Part shown: positions 1 to 6,795 of the stretch, one piece after another
Layout of the letters: every line of letters starts with the position of its first letter
Position numbering within the stretch: the first letter of the stretch is position 1
Origin: Paracoccaceae bacterium
GTDB taxonomy: Bacteria; Pseudomonadota; Alphaproteobacteria; Rhodobacterales; Rhodobacteraceae
Assembly: GCA_023260935.1 (NCBI GenBank)
Contig: JALQTL010000249.1
Coordinates: 1 to 12,202, forward strand
Direction of reading: 5' to 3'
DNA length: 12,202 bases
Program-made: the position numbers and the translations under genes
Notes under the pieces: generated by a model
Databases searched by the model: none
What the model saw: only the letters and a program-made list of their open reading frames with translations
What the model was told of the DNA's origin: nothing

Positions 1-573
1 GGCCGCGCCATCGTGCGCACGCCCAAGCTGTTCCTGTTCGACGAACCGCTCTCGAACCTTGATGCCGCGCTGCGGGTGGCCACAAGGATCGAGATTGCGC
101 GCCTGCACCGCGATCTGGGGGCGACGATGATCTATGTGACCCATGATCAGGTCGAGGCGATGACGCTGGCCGACAAGATCGTCGTGCTGCGCGACGGAAA
201 GGTGGAACAGGTCGGCAGCCCGATGGCGCTGTATAACGATCCTGACAATACCTTTGTCGCGGGGTTCATCGGCAGCCCGCAGATGAACTTCCTGCAATCC
301 GCCGCCTTGGGCGAGGTAGGGGCAACCACGGGGGTGCGACCCGAACATCTGATACTGGGCGCGGCCGGAGGGCGTATTGCCGGCACCGTCAGCCATGTGG
401 AAAAACTGGGCGGAGAGACACTTGTTTATGTGCGAACGGAACCGCACGGCCTGCTGACCGCGCGGCTTTTCGGCGAACATGACCACGCCGTGAACGAAGC
501 GGTGACGCTGGACATCCAGCCCGGCCGCGCCTTTCACTTCGACGCGGCGGGGCAGCGGTTGCGCGCTGCCTGA
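1..573 (+). CDS. Sugar ABC transporter ATP-binding protein, MalK/UgpC/AglK type (C-terminal part; 5' end outside window)
   Basis: This is the ATP-hydrolysing subunit of a probable carbohydrate importer, working on the inner face of the cytoplasmic membrane. The reading frame is open from base 1, so 190 codons plus a stop remain. Visible elements, counted from the first residue here, are the tail of the signature region (GRAIVR, 1-6), Walker B (LFLFDEP, 10-16), the D-loop (SNLD, 18-21) and the switch histidine (THDQ, H48). A C-terminal TOBE-like region follows, with the GVRPEH motif at about 111-116. The P-loop lies upstream of the window. The GSPQMNF stretch just before the TOBE region is typical of the MalK/UgpC/AglK branch. 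The exact sugar cannot be read from the ATPase alone, and the permease and binding-protein genes are presumably to the left. The gene converges on ubiG with only 20 bases between the stop codons. Confidence 0.93.
   Translation, partial: GRAIVRTPKLFLFDEPLSNLDAALRVATRIEIARLHRDLGATMIYVTHDQVEAMTLADKIVVLRDGKVEQVGSPMALYNDPDNTFVAGFIGSPQMNFLQSAALGEVGATTGVRPEHLILGAAGGRIAGTVSHVEKLGGETLVYVRTEPHGLLTARLFGEHDHAVNEAVTLDIQPGRAFHFDAAGQRLRAA
551..570. terminator. Perfect 7-bp stem-loop at the convergent ABC/ubiG junction
   Basis: GGCAGCG (551-557) pairs perfectly with CGCTGCC (564-570) around a 6-base loop. The stem ends directly at the TGA stop of the ATPase gene. There is no T-tract on either side, so it is not a classical intrinsic terminator. 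It could slow polymerase or protect 3' ends for both convergent genes, or simply reflect GC-rich coding sequence. Confidence 0.3.
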
Positions 574-593
574 CCGCGCCGTGAAGGGCCGGA

Positions 594-1352
594 TCAGGCA
601 GTGGCGGAAGCCTGACGCTTTACGCTGGCCGTGACGTAATTCACGCTCAGGTCGCGGGAAGAAAGGCTCCATGACCAGGCAACAGGGTTGAAGACCATGC
701 CCTTGCGGTCAACCGGGTCCAGCCCGGCGCGGCGGATCAGGTCGTAAAGCTCATCCGGGGTGATGAACTTCTTCCAGTCATGCGTGCCCTTGGGCAGCCA
801 ACGCATCACATGTTCGGCCCCCACGATGGCCATCAGGAAGGATTTGGTATTCCGGTTCAGCGTGGAACAGATCATCAGCCCGCCGGGTTTCAGCAGGGTC
901 TGGCAAGCGGTCAGATAGGCCAGCGGGTCAGCGACATGCTCCACGACCTCCATGTTCAGCACCACATCGAAAACCTCGCCGGCGGCGGCAAGGTCTTCGG
1001 CGGTGGTGTGGCGGTAATCGATGGTCAGCCCCGATTGCGCGGCATGAACAGCAGCGACAGGAATGTTGCGGGCCGCGGCATCTGCCCCGATGACATCTGC
1101 CCCCAGACGGGCCATCGGTTCCGAAAGAAGCCCGCCGCCGCACCCGATATCCAGAAGGCGCAGGCCCTTGAACGGTTGCGCGCTGGTCAGGTCACGGCCG
1201 AATTCGGCTGCGATCTGGCTGGTGATGTAATCCAGCCGGCAGGGGTTCAGCATGTGCAGGGGTTTGAATTTGCCGTTCGGATCCCACCATTCGGCGGCCA
1301 TCGCCTCGAATTTCGCGACTTCGGCCGGATCAACTGTTGTTTGCGTCTGCAT
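594..1352 (-). CDS. ubiG: Ubiquinone biosynthesis O-methyltransferase UbiG
   Basis: UbiG is a cytoplasmic, membrane-associated SAM-dependent enzyme that performs both O-methylation steps of ubiquinone synthesis. The 252-residue product is close to the usual family length. The class I methyltransferase fold is clear: motif I LLDIGCGGG at 66-74, the acidic residue after strand 2 (D91) expected to bind the SAM ribose, and LNMEVVEHV at 132-140. The N-terminal AAEWWDPNGKF and LNPCRLDYI segments are family hallmarks. An in-frame ATG lies 30 bases upstream at 1382, but I prefer 1352. It has GGGAAGGAAG six bases upstream, and the ten extra residues (MRRAKGRKTA) are unlike the family. The gene lies 92 bases downstream of the giant Hint gene on the same strand; a possible -10-like TATATA lies in that gap, so it may have its own promoter. 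Confidence 0.95.
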   Translation of the reverse strand: MQTQTTVDPAEVAKFEAMAAEWWDPNGKFKPLHMLNPCRLDYITSQIAAEFGRDLTSAQPFKGLRLLDIGCGGGLLSEPMARLGADVIGADAAARNIPVAAVHAAQSGLTIDYRHTTAEDLAAAGEVFDVVLNMEVVEHVADPLAYLTACQTLLKPGGLMICSTLNRNTKSFLMAIVGAEHVMRWLPKGTHDWKKFITPDELYDLIRRAGLDPVDRKGMVFNPVAWSWSLSSRDLSVNYVTASVKRQASATA

Positions 1353-1358
1353 CGCCGT

Positions 1359-1368
1359 CTTCCTTCCC
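1359..1368 (-). promoter_or_regulatory. Ribosome binding site deciding the ubiG start
   Basis: On the minus strand the sequence reads GGGAAGGAAG, followed by six bases and then ATG (1352). It lies inside the alternative longer reading frame from 1382, which supports 1352 as the real start. Confidence 0.6.
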
Positions 1369-1444
1369 TTTGCCCGGCGCAACCGGTCCTTGAAAGGGTA
1401 TATAGGCCGATGCTGCGGGAAAGATCAGGCCAAATCCGCGCAGG

Positions 1445-2023
1445 TCACGCGCACATCAGCACCCGCGCTTCATGCGCCCGCAGGCTGCGCCGCGCCGCCG
1501 GATAGGCCTGCCCATCGGCGGAAAGTTCCGGGAACAGGGCCAGAATCTCGTCTCGCGTGGCCTTTTCCATCGACTCGAGGGTTGCCGCGCCCGGCTGATA
1601 GCTTTCGGTCCATGCCCCGTTCGACTGCACGATCTGGTGCTGGTCGAACATGATGTGGATATAGCTGACCGGGGCATCGGGCATCTGGCTGATGCCGGGC
1701 AGGCCCAGAAGGTGAAGGGCCGCAACAAGAACTTCGGATTCCCCGAAGAGAAGTTCGGCCCGGCGTCCGGCCACCAGAATGCGGTGCTGTGGCGAAACGA
1801 TCAGATCGTCGCGCGGGCAACCCGGGCCAAGCGCGCCGGCGCGGATGCGGATGGCCCGGAATTGCGGAAGGTCGCGCACCACATCGGCGGACAAATCGCG
1901 CCGCCCCACCCACAAGACGCGCTGAAAGCCATCATCGCGGGTCATCACCAGATCGCCCACGCCAAGATCCTCGACCGGGCATTCGCCGCCAAGCGCCAGA
2001 ATCATCGTGCCGGGGGTAAAGCA
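1445..2023 (-). other. Hint_2-type (hedgehog/intein-like) C-terminal domain of the giant protein
   Basis: The domain covers residues 1582-1773. It opens with CFTPGT (Cys1582, codon at 2021-2023), the expected nucleophile position after a ENVIP junction. SPQH at 1658-1661 matches the intein block-B T-x-x-H position (His1661). A conserved MFDQH...NGAWTESYQPG segment follows at about 1707-1726. There is no homing endonuclease and no C-terminal His-Asn plus Cys/Ser/Thr splice junction, so full protein splicing is not expected. Self-cleavage at Cys1582 is possible by analogy with Hedgehog proteins but is inference. A predicted helical tail of about 45 residues follows and may carry the type I secretion signal. 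Confidence 0.85.
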
Positions 2024-5000
2024 AGGGATGACATTCTCGATATCGCTAAAGCTGAGAGTGCCGACAACATCCCCGGCGCTGTCAAGGAATTCGACCGTGC
2101 CGGATTCGTTATCCGCACCGCCGAAAATGATGTTGGTGGCAGCCTTGCCATAGGGACGAAGATCAAGAGTATCTTCATCAAGACCACCGCTTCCGCCATA
2201 GATGACATCCCCGATGCCGCCAAGGAACAGGTCTGCATCATCGCCGCCCCACAGCGCATCGGGGCCATCGCCGCCGATCAGCGTATCATTGCCGCTGCCG
2301 CCAAAAAGCTGATCAGCCCCATCGCCGCCGTAAACGAGGTCTTCGCCCGTGCCTGCCAGAACGGTATCATCACCGGCGCCCGCCTCGACCGTATCATTCA
2401 AGCCGTCGGAGCCTTCGATCTGGTCGCCATCGGCATCGGTATAGCCAAAGCCCATCAGATCAGACCCGGCAGTGCCATCGACGATTCCGGTGGGAACGGC
2501 GGCAATGCCGATGGCTTCCAGCCATGCAGGATCTGCCGCAAGCACCGAATCAATGCCCACCAGCGTCAACGAGGTGCCATCCGGGAAGGTCAGCACCGCA
2601 TCGCCCGTGCCATCGCCAAGGCTGTCGGAAACCGTCACATCGCCGACATTCACGCCCGAACCGGTCAGGTTGGTCAGGCCCGTGACATCCAGAAGATCGC
2701 GCCCGGCAAAGGTGCCATCGCCGTTGTCGATCGGGGCCTCGAACCCCAGAAGCGTATCTGCGCCATCGCCATCGGCCAGAACGATCACATCCGTCGTGTC
2801 GTCCGCAGGGCCAAGATCAAGGCTGTCATTGCCCGCGCCGCCTTGCAGGGTATCGGCGCCGGTGCCGGCCGTCAGGCTGTCATCGCCGCTGCCACCTGAA
2901 AGGCTGTCATCGCCGGCATCCCCGGAAAGAGCATCATCCCCGGCTCCGCCGATCATGGTGTCATTGCCGTCGCCGCCCGCGAAGGACAGGCCGGAAAAGC
3001 CCGAGGCAGAGGCATCGATGCTGTCGCCGGCGCTGGTGCCCGTCAGGCCTTCGATCGACGAAAACTGGACAGTTCCGCCCGCGCCCGACACGGAACCCGA
3101 GGTATCGCCCGTCCAGACTGCCGAAATGCCGCCATCTGCCGAAGCGCCGGTGAAATCAAGCCTGTCGGTGCCGCTGCCGCCATCGACGCTGTCATCGCCA
3201 TGATCCGCGCCAAAACGGATCAGGTCATCATCGGCGCCGGCATCGATTGTGTCATTGCCTGCCCCGGCGTCGATCGTATCGTTGCCGGCACCGGCCAGAA
3301 CCCAATCCCGCACGCCATCTGTGCCGTCGATCTGGTCGCCGTCGCCATCCACAAAGCCAGCGCCGATGTCATCTGCGCCGGCGGTACCATCGACGGGTGG
3401 TGGCGGCGCATCGATCAGAACTCCGTCAGCCTGCACGGTTTCGATGTTGGAAAAGACAAGAGTGGCGCCGTCATTGAAGGTGACCGTGCCGGATTCGTTG
3501 TTTCCCCCGCCATAGGTGATGAAATCGACATTGTTGACGACAAGGATGTCGGCATCCGTGCCGCCCTCTCCGCCATCGACGGTATCATTGCCGCCGCCCA
3601 TGATGGTATCGGCATCATCGCCGCCCATAAGAACATCGGCCGCGTCGTTTTCGATAAGCGAGGACGCGCCCCAGAATTGCACATCGTCGATCTGGATACC
3701 GGCGCCATCGACAGGGCCGGTGATTTCGAAGGTCAGGCGGTTGCTGCCATCGCCCGAACCGCCGATCACGTCGAACAGGAAACCTTCGTGGAAGTCGGGC
3801 CCCGGATCGACGATGCCGATCAGCTCGCCGTTCCAATAGACGTTCAGGCTGTTGTCATCCGACGGCACGTCGATGGCGCTGAATTCAAGCCGGTAGGGCG
3901 TGCCATCGATCACGCCCTGAATATCCTGACTGATGGTGGCGACACCGGGCACGCCTTCGGTATCCAGCCAGTTCGTGCCCGCAGTCGGCCCGCCTGACCC
4001 GCTGGAGTGAATGTCGATCACCCCGCCCGGCCCGCTGTACCAGCCAGGCGCCATGCCGTCATCGCCCCGCCAGCCCCAGGCGGTTTCGGTCATGCCGGAC
4101 GTGTCTTCGAAGCTGCCGTTCTGGATCAGGTTGACGATGTTGCCATTGCCGATCAGCAGGTCATTGCCCGCCCCGCCATCAACCGTGTCAGAGCCGAAAC
4201 CGCCCATAAGCGTATCGGCCCCCGCGTCGCCCGAAAGCAGGTCATTGCCTTCGGACCCTTGCAGGATGTCATCGCCATCGCCGCCTTGCAGGGTGTCATC
4301 GGCAAAATCGCCATCCAGATAGTCGTTTCCGCCGTCACCCTGAACCAGATCGTTGCCATCACCGCCAAAGATCGTATCGGCATCATCGCCGCCAGAAAGG
4401 ATATCGGCCCCATCGTCGCCCCGGATCACATCTGCCCCGGCGCCACCGGAAAGGCTGTCATCGCCAAAGCCGCCTTCCACACTGTCATCACCATCCCCAC
4501 CGGTGACAGTGTCATTGCCTTCGCCGGCAAGAATGGTGTCATTGCCGGCGCCGCCGTCGATCAGGTCGGCCTCATCGGCCATCAGGATCATGGTCGGGTT
4601 GCTGTCGACCTCGATATTGTAGACGGCCCCATCGCCACCATCCGACACCAGCGAGACGGAAGTGAGCTGCGAATGGACCACAAGGGTGGCCACATTGTCA
4701 GTCAGCGCGGCCGGATCGTCGGTCGTGCCGGTGATCTGGCCTGCGCCGTTGATGACAAAGCTGCCCGACGGATCTTCAAATGTGATCCAGCCCCAGCCGA
4801 TGGCTTCGTTCAGATCGACGGTCCAGCCGTCGATCACAACGGATAGCGTTTCGGCAGTCCCTAGCCCGTTCAGCGTGATGCGGATACCGGCCACATCGGT
4901 GCTGAAGTTATGGGTGTGAGTTTCGGGGGTGCCGCTGTTGCCAACCCAGTATCCATTCAGGATCGGCCCTGAATCGGCAAAGGCAAGGTCATCGGTTTCT

Positions 5001-6766
5001 GAAAAGCTGCTGGCAACGAAATCGGCGTTGCCTTGCGTGCCGGTCACGTTTTGCGATGAACCGCCCAGAAGCGTGTATTCTTCCTGCCCCCGGTCCAGCG
5101 GGCCAAGGTAATCGAATCCGCCATAGACAAGATCATCGCCTTCGCCGGCCATGATCGTATCGGCGCCGGGTCCGCCATCGATCATGTCAGCGCCAGCCCC
5201 GGCATCGATGCTGTCGTTGCCGTGGCCGCCGGTCAGGTAGTCATCACCCCCGGCTGAAATGAGGGTGTCATCGCCGGTTCCACCATCCAGTTCGCTGGTC
5301 CCCGTGCCGCCATCCAGCAGATCAGCGCCCGCCCCGCCGTAAAGCGTATCGTCCTCGCTGCCGCCAAACAGGCGATCATCGCCGTCGCCGCCCGTGATCT
5401 GGTCGAATCCGGCGTTGCCATAAACGGTGTCGGCGCCGGACTCGTCGGAATTTGCGCTGCCGAAAACGTCATCGCCCGCGCCCAGCGAGGCGAAATCGTC
5501 GCCCGCCCCGCCGCTGACAGTATCGGCCCCATCGCCGCCATAGATGACATCATTGCCGGCGCCTGCTGTCACGCTGTCATTGCCGGCGCCGGCAAGAATA
5601 TAGTCGCCATCGCCCACTGTGCCGCCAACACCAAGCGCATCGCCGGCATCGACAAGATCGCCATCCGGATCACCGGCATAGCCCAGGTCGATCTGGTCAT
5701 CGCCAGAAGTGCCTTCGACGATGCCATCGGGGGCGGGGCTGGCTGTGGTGGTCAGGGTAACAAAGCCGGTATCGGTAGTGCCGGAACTGTCGACCACGGA
5801 ATAAGTGAAGACGTCGGACCCGGCCGTTGCCGAAAACACGGTGATCGTGCCATCGGCGTTCAGCGTGATTTCCTGCCCCGTGGGAAGGGTAACGGTCTCG
5901 CCGGCCACGATGTCCTGGCCATTGATCTGGGTAATGGTCAGTCCAAGACCGGACTGGTCACGGTCATTTGCCAGAATGTCGAAGGTTCGGGTCGTGCCTT
6001 CGGTGGTTTGCACCTGATCTTCGATGGCAAGGGCGTGGGTCTGGATGCTTTCGCCCGCGATCAGCAGGTTCGAATCATAGACCGCGTCGCCGCCATCCGC
6101 GATGCCGATCCGAAGTGTGTTCACCTCGCCCGCGTTCACCGGAGCCTTCAGCGACAGCACCACGGTGAAACCGTCCATTTCGGTGTTGTAGGGACCGGTA
6201 TCGGCGGGGTTGTCGATATACAGGTTCTGATTGGTCGAGTTGTTGATCGTATCGATCGACACCTGTTGGACCGAAACGTTCAAAGGTACGAAGACGTCAT
6301 TGACCCAGACGCCGATGGCATCGTTCACGCCTGCACTGATGTAATCAAGATACTCCTCTGACGAAAAGACGAACTGCATCGTCAGCATGTCGCCATCAGG
6401 GATGAAGGTCACATCCAGCAGGGCGGCGTCAAAGGTGGCCGTCCCGGCGACCGAATCCATCTGCGCATCGCCGTCGATGCCGCCGGCCATGTCGGTTCCG
6501 GTGTTGGCGGCCGTGTTGGTATCTGTGCTGCCGTCTGAATTGGTGAAGGAAGTGGCGGCCCCCGTGGAAAGGATCACGCCCGAGTCGGAACCGGTGATTC
6601 CGGGGATTGTCGTTTCGGCCCCCGTGTAGATACCAGCCGAGTCTAGATCGCCGCTGTAGGTGGCTTCCAAAACCTCGATTCCAGACCCGAAAATGGTCTG
6701 TGCAAGATCCATGGCGTCAAGGCCGCTCGACAGCGTCTGGACATCAAGTTCGTTGGCCGTCGCCAT
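1445..6766 (-). CDS. Giant secreted RTX calcium-binding protein with choice-of-anchor L-like and C-terminal Hint domains
   Basis: This 1773-residue, Asp/Gly-rich protein is probably exported by type I secretion and folds outside the cell on binding calcium. Domain order is as follows. A choice-of-anchor L-like region occupies about 1-245 (FVFSSEEYLDY at 132-142). A cadherin/Ig-like domain follows at about 249-340 (FDILAND, FTYSVVD). RTX block 1 is about 388-550, then an unassigned globular insert at 551-728, RTX block 2 at 729-875, and a galactose-binding-like domain at 878-1033. Further RTX blocks lie at about 1040-1075, 1156-1200, 1262-1318 and 1460-1520. A beta-rich module sits at 1323-1422, and a Hint domain runs from Cys1582 (CFTPGT). 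I count roughly 50 RTX nonapeptides. There is no N-terminal signal peptide, as expected for type I secretion; no transporter genes are nearby. The start at 6766 is the first ATG, and its ribosome site is weak. Biological role unknown: adhesin, surface layer or matrix protein are all possible. Confidence 0.9.
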   Translation of the reverse strand: MATANELDVQTLSSGLDAMDLAQTIFGSGIEVLEATYSGDLDSAGIYTGAETTIPGITGSDSGVILSTGAATSFTNSDGSTDTNTAANTGTDMAGGIDGDAQMDSVAGTATFDAALLDVTFIPDGDMLTMQFVFSSEEYLDYISAGVNDAIGVWVNDVFVPLNVSVQQVSIDTINNSTNQNLYIDNPADTGPYNTEMDGFTVVLSLKAPVNAGEVNTLRIGIADGGDAVYDSNLLIAGESIQTHALAIEDQVQTTEGTTRTFDILANDRDQSGLGLTITQINGQDIVAGETVTLPTGQEITLNADGTITVFSATAGSDVFTYSVVDSSGTTDTGFVTLTTTASPAPDGIVEGTSGDDQIDLGYAGDPDGDLVDAGDALGVGGTVGDGDYILAGAGNDSVTAGAGNDVIYGGDGADTVSGGAGDDFASLGAGDDVFGSANSDESGADTVYGNAGFDQITGGDGDDRLFGGSEDDTLYGGAGADLLDGGTGTSELDGGTGDDTLISAGGDDYLTGGHGNDSIDAGAGADMIDGGPGADTIMAGEGDDLVYGGFDYLGPLDRGQEEYTLLGGSSQNVTGTQGNADFVASSFSETDDLAFADSGPILNGYWVGNSGTPETHTHNFSTDVAGIRITLNGLGTAETLSVVIDGWTVDLNEAIGWGWITFEDPSGSFVINGAGQITGTTDDPAALTDNVATLVVHSQLTSVSLVSDGGDGAVYNIEVDSNPTMILMADEADLIDGGAGNDTILAGEGNDTVTGGDGDDSVEGGFGDDSLSGGAGADVIRGDDGADILSGGDDADTIFGGDGNDLVQGDGGNDYLDGDFADDTLQGGDGDDILQGSEGNDLLSGDAGADTLMGGFGSDTVDGGAGNDLLIGNGNIVNLIQNGSFEDTSGMTETAWGWRGDDGMAPGWYSGPGGVIDIHSSGSGGPTAGTNWLDTEGVPGVATISQDIQGVIDGTPYRLEFSAIDVPSDDNSLNVYWNGELIGIVDPGPDFHEGFLFDVIGGSGDGSNRLTFEITGPVDGAGIQIDDVQFWGASSLIENDAADVLMGGDDADTIMGGGNDTVDGGEGGTDADILVVNNVDFITYGGGNNESGTVTFNDGATLVFSNIETVQADGVLIDAPPPPVDGTAGADDIGAGFVDGDGDQIDGTDGVRDWVLAGAGNDTIDAGAGNDTIDAGADDDLIRFGADHGDDSVDGGSGTDRLDFTGASADGGISAVWTGDTSGSVSGAGGTVQFSSIEGLTGTSAGDSIDASASGFSGLSFAGGDGNDTMIGGAGDDALSGDAGDDSLSGGSGDDSLTAGTGADTLQGGAGNDSLDLGPADDTTDVIVLADGDGADTLLGFEAPIDNGDGTFAGRDLLDVTGLTNLTGSGVNVGDVTVSDSLGDGTGDAVLTFPDGTSLTLVGIDSVLAADPAWLEAIGIAAVPTGIVDGTAGSDLMGFGYTDADGDQIEGSDGLNDTVEAGAGDDTVLAGTGEDLVYGGDGADQLFGGSGNDTLIGGDGPDALWGGDDADLFLGGIGDVIYGGSGGLDEDTLDLRPYGKAATNIIFGGADNESGTVEFLDSAGDVVGTLSFSDIENVIPCFTPGTMILALGGECPVEDLGVGDLVMTRDDGFQRVLWVGRRDLSADVVRDLPQFRAIRIRAGALGPGCPRDDLIVSPQHRILVAGRRAELLFGESEVLVAALHLLGLPGISQMPDAPVSYIHIMFDQHQIVQSNGAWTESYQPGAATLESMEKATRDEILALFPELSADGQAYPAARRSLRAHEARVLMCA
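2027..2125 (-). other. Pre-Hint module, copy 2 (FGGADNESG...SDIENVI)
   Basis: Residues 1548-1580 of the giant protein run directly into the Hint cysteine. They match residues 1085-1112 of the same protein in the pattern GG-x-x-NESGTV-x-F followed by F-S-x-IE-x-V. The codons for NESGTV are identical in the two copies (18 bases, here 2093-2110). Confidence 0.75.
2207..2389 (-). repeat. RTX repeat block, last before Hint domain
   Basis: About six GGxGxD-type nonapeptides lie at residues 1460-1520, for example YGGDGADQL and FGGSGNDTL. Each turn is expected to bind calcium in a parallel beta-roll. The block follows the third DxDGD module. Confidence 0.85.
2501..2800 (-). other. Beta-rich module between RTX blocks (giant protein)
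   Basis: Residues 1323-1422 lack GGxGxD repeats. They contain DLLDVTGL followed by VGDVTVSD and LTFPDGTSLTLVGI. Similar segments are common near the C-termini of RTX and Hint proteins of this bacterial family; this is recollection, not a search result. It probably forms a beta-sandwich cap for the neighbouring RTX beta-rolls. Confidence 0.55.
2813..2983 (-). repeat. RTX repeat block, residues 1262-1318
   Basis: Six well-kept nonapeptides, including AGGDGNDTM, IGGAGDDAL, SGGSGDDSL and QGGAGNDSL, form one calcium-binding beta-roll. It is followed by the beta-rich module at 2501-2800. Confidence 0.85.
3167..3301 (-). repeat. Short RTX block after the second DxDGD module
   Basis: Residues 1156-1200 contain LAGAGNDTI, DAGAGNDTI, a degenerate DAGADDDLI and DGGSGTDRL, about four turns. 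The block is split from the next one by a non-repeat stretch of about 60 residues. Confidence 0.75.
3431..3514 (-). other. Pre-Hint module, copy 1, without a Hint domain behind it
   Basis: Residues 1085-1112 read YGGGNNESGTVTF and then FSNIETV. They match the module that precedes the Hint domain, including 18 identical bases (3482-3499 versus 2093-2110). A proline-rich linker (PPPPV) and the second DxDGD module follow here instead of CFTPGT. Confidence 0.7.
3668..4135 (-). other. Galactose-binding-like beta-sandwich insert (giant protein)
   Basis: Residues 878-1033 open with NLIQNGSFE and close with IQIDDVQFWG. This start and end pattern is typical of DUF642/CBM-like galactose-binding-like domains. 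WLDTEG and YRLEFSA inside fit the same fold. It suggests carbohydrate or surface-ligand binding, but no ligand can be named from the sequence. Confidence 0.6.
4142..4582 (-). repeat. RTX repeat block 2 (about 15 repeats)
   Basis: Residues 729-875 hold about fifteen consecutive nonapeptides, such as DGGAGNDTI, TGGDGDDSV, FGGDGNDLV and MGGFGSDTV. A few turns are degenerate (DGDFADDTL). The block lies between the two globular inserts. Confidence 0.88.
4583..5116 (-). other. Unassigned globular insert between RTX blocks 1 and 2
   Basis: Residues 551-728 have no RTX repeats and are richer in aromatic and hydrophobic residues, for example IRITLNGLGTAETLSVVIDGW and EAIGWGWITFEDPSGSFVI. Alternating polarity suggests an all-beta, jelly-roll-like fold. 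I do not recognise the family. Confidence 0.5.
5117..5605 (-). repeat. RTX repeat block 1 (about 16 repeats)
   Basis: Residues 388-550 hold about sixteen nonapeptides, starting LAGAGNDSV, TAGAGNDVI, YGGDGADTV and ending MAGEGDDLV. Some turns are irregular (SGADTVYGNAGFDQI, DGGTGTSEL). Confidence 0.88.
5747..6022 (-). other. Cadherin/Ig-like domain of the giant protein
   Basis: Residues 249-340 begin EDQVQTTEGTTRTFDILAND and end with DVFTYSVVDSSGTTDTGFV. The FDILAND and FTYSVVD signatures are typical of the tandem cadherin-like/VCBS-type domains found in large bacterial adhesins. Confidence 0.7.
6032..6766 (-). other. Choice-of-anchor L-like N-terminal domain
   Basis: Residues 1-245 include LLDVTFIPDGDMLTMQFVFS and SSEEYLDY followed by NDAIGVWVN, then DGFTVVLSLKAPV and NTLRIGIADGGD. 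I recognise this as the choice-of-anchor L pattern. Such domains are defined by being joined to different C-terminal sorting signals in different bacteria. The molecular function is unknown. Confidence 0.65.
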
Positions 6767-6781
6767 CGTCTGTGTTCCACT

Positions 6782-6795
6782 CGTTTCAATAAACG
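6782..6795. promoter_or_regulatory. Inverted repeat CGTTT-N4-AAACG upstream of the giant gene
   Basis: CGTTT (6782-6786) and AAACG (6791-6795) form a perfect dyad around CAAT, ending 15 bases before the start codon at 6766. It could be a small operator or a 5' leader hairpin affecting translation. It is short enough to be chance. Confidence 0.3.

Noticed and set aside
1353..1444. Terminator of the giant gene or full ubiG promoter in the 92-base gap
   Set aside because: Only short self-complementary GCGC runs and a lone TATATA are visible. No stem plus T-tract and no acceptable -35 at normal spacing.
780..1505. 241-codon plus-strand frame opposite ubiG
   Set aside because: ubiG has intact family motifs over the same bases on the minus strand. 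The plus-strand product shows no family features.
1445..2023. An intein in the giant protein
   Set aside because: The Hint fold is C-terminal, has no endonuclease domain, no His-Asn plus nucleophile splice junction and no long C-extein. It is a Hint_2-type tail, not a splicing intein.
1472..4846. Long open frames on the plus strand opposite the giant gene (1472-2899, 2472-3203, 3200-3997, 4007-4846)
   Set aside because: They are antisense to RTX repeats. The repeated Gly/Asp codons read backwards give stop-free, low-complexity Ala/Ile/Asp or Ser/Pro-rich sequence with no recognisable domains.
2027..5605. CRISPR-like or tandem DNA repeat array
   Set aside because: The regularity comes from protein-level RTX nonapeptides. 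Units differ at the DNA level and there are no identical repeats separated by unique spacers.
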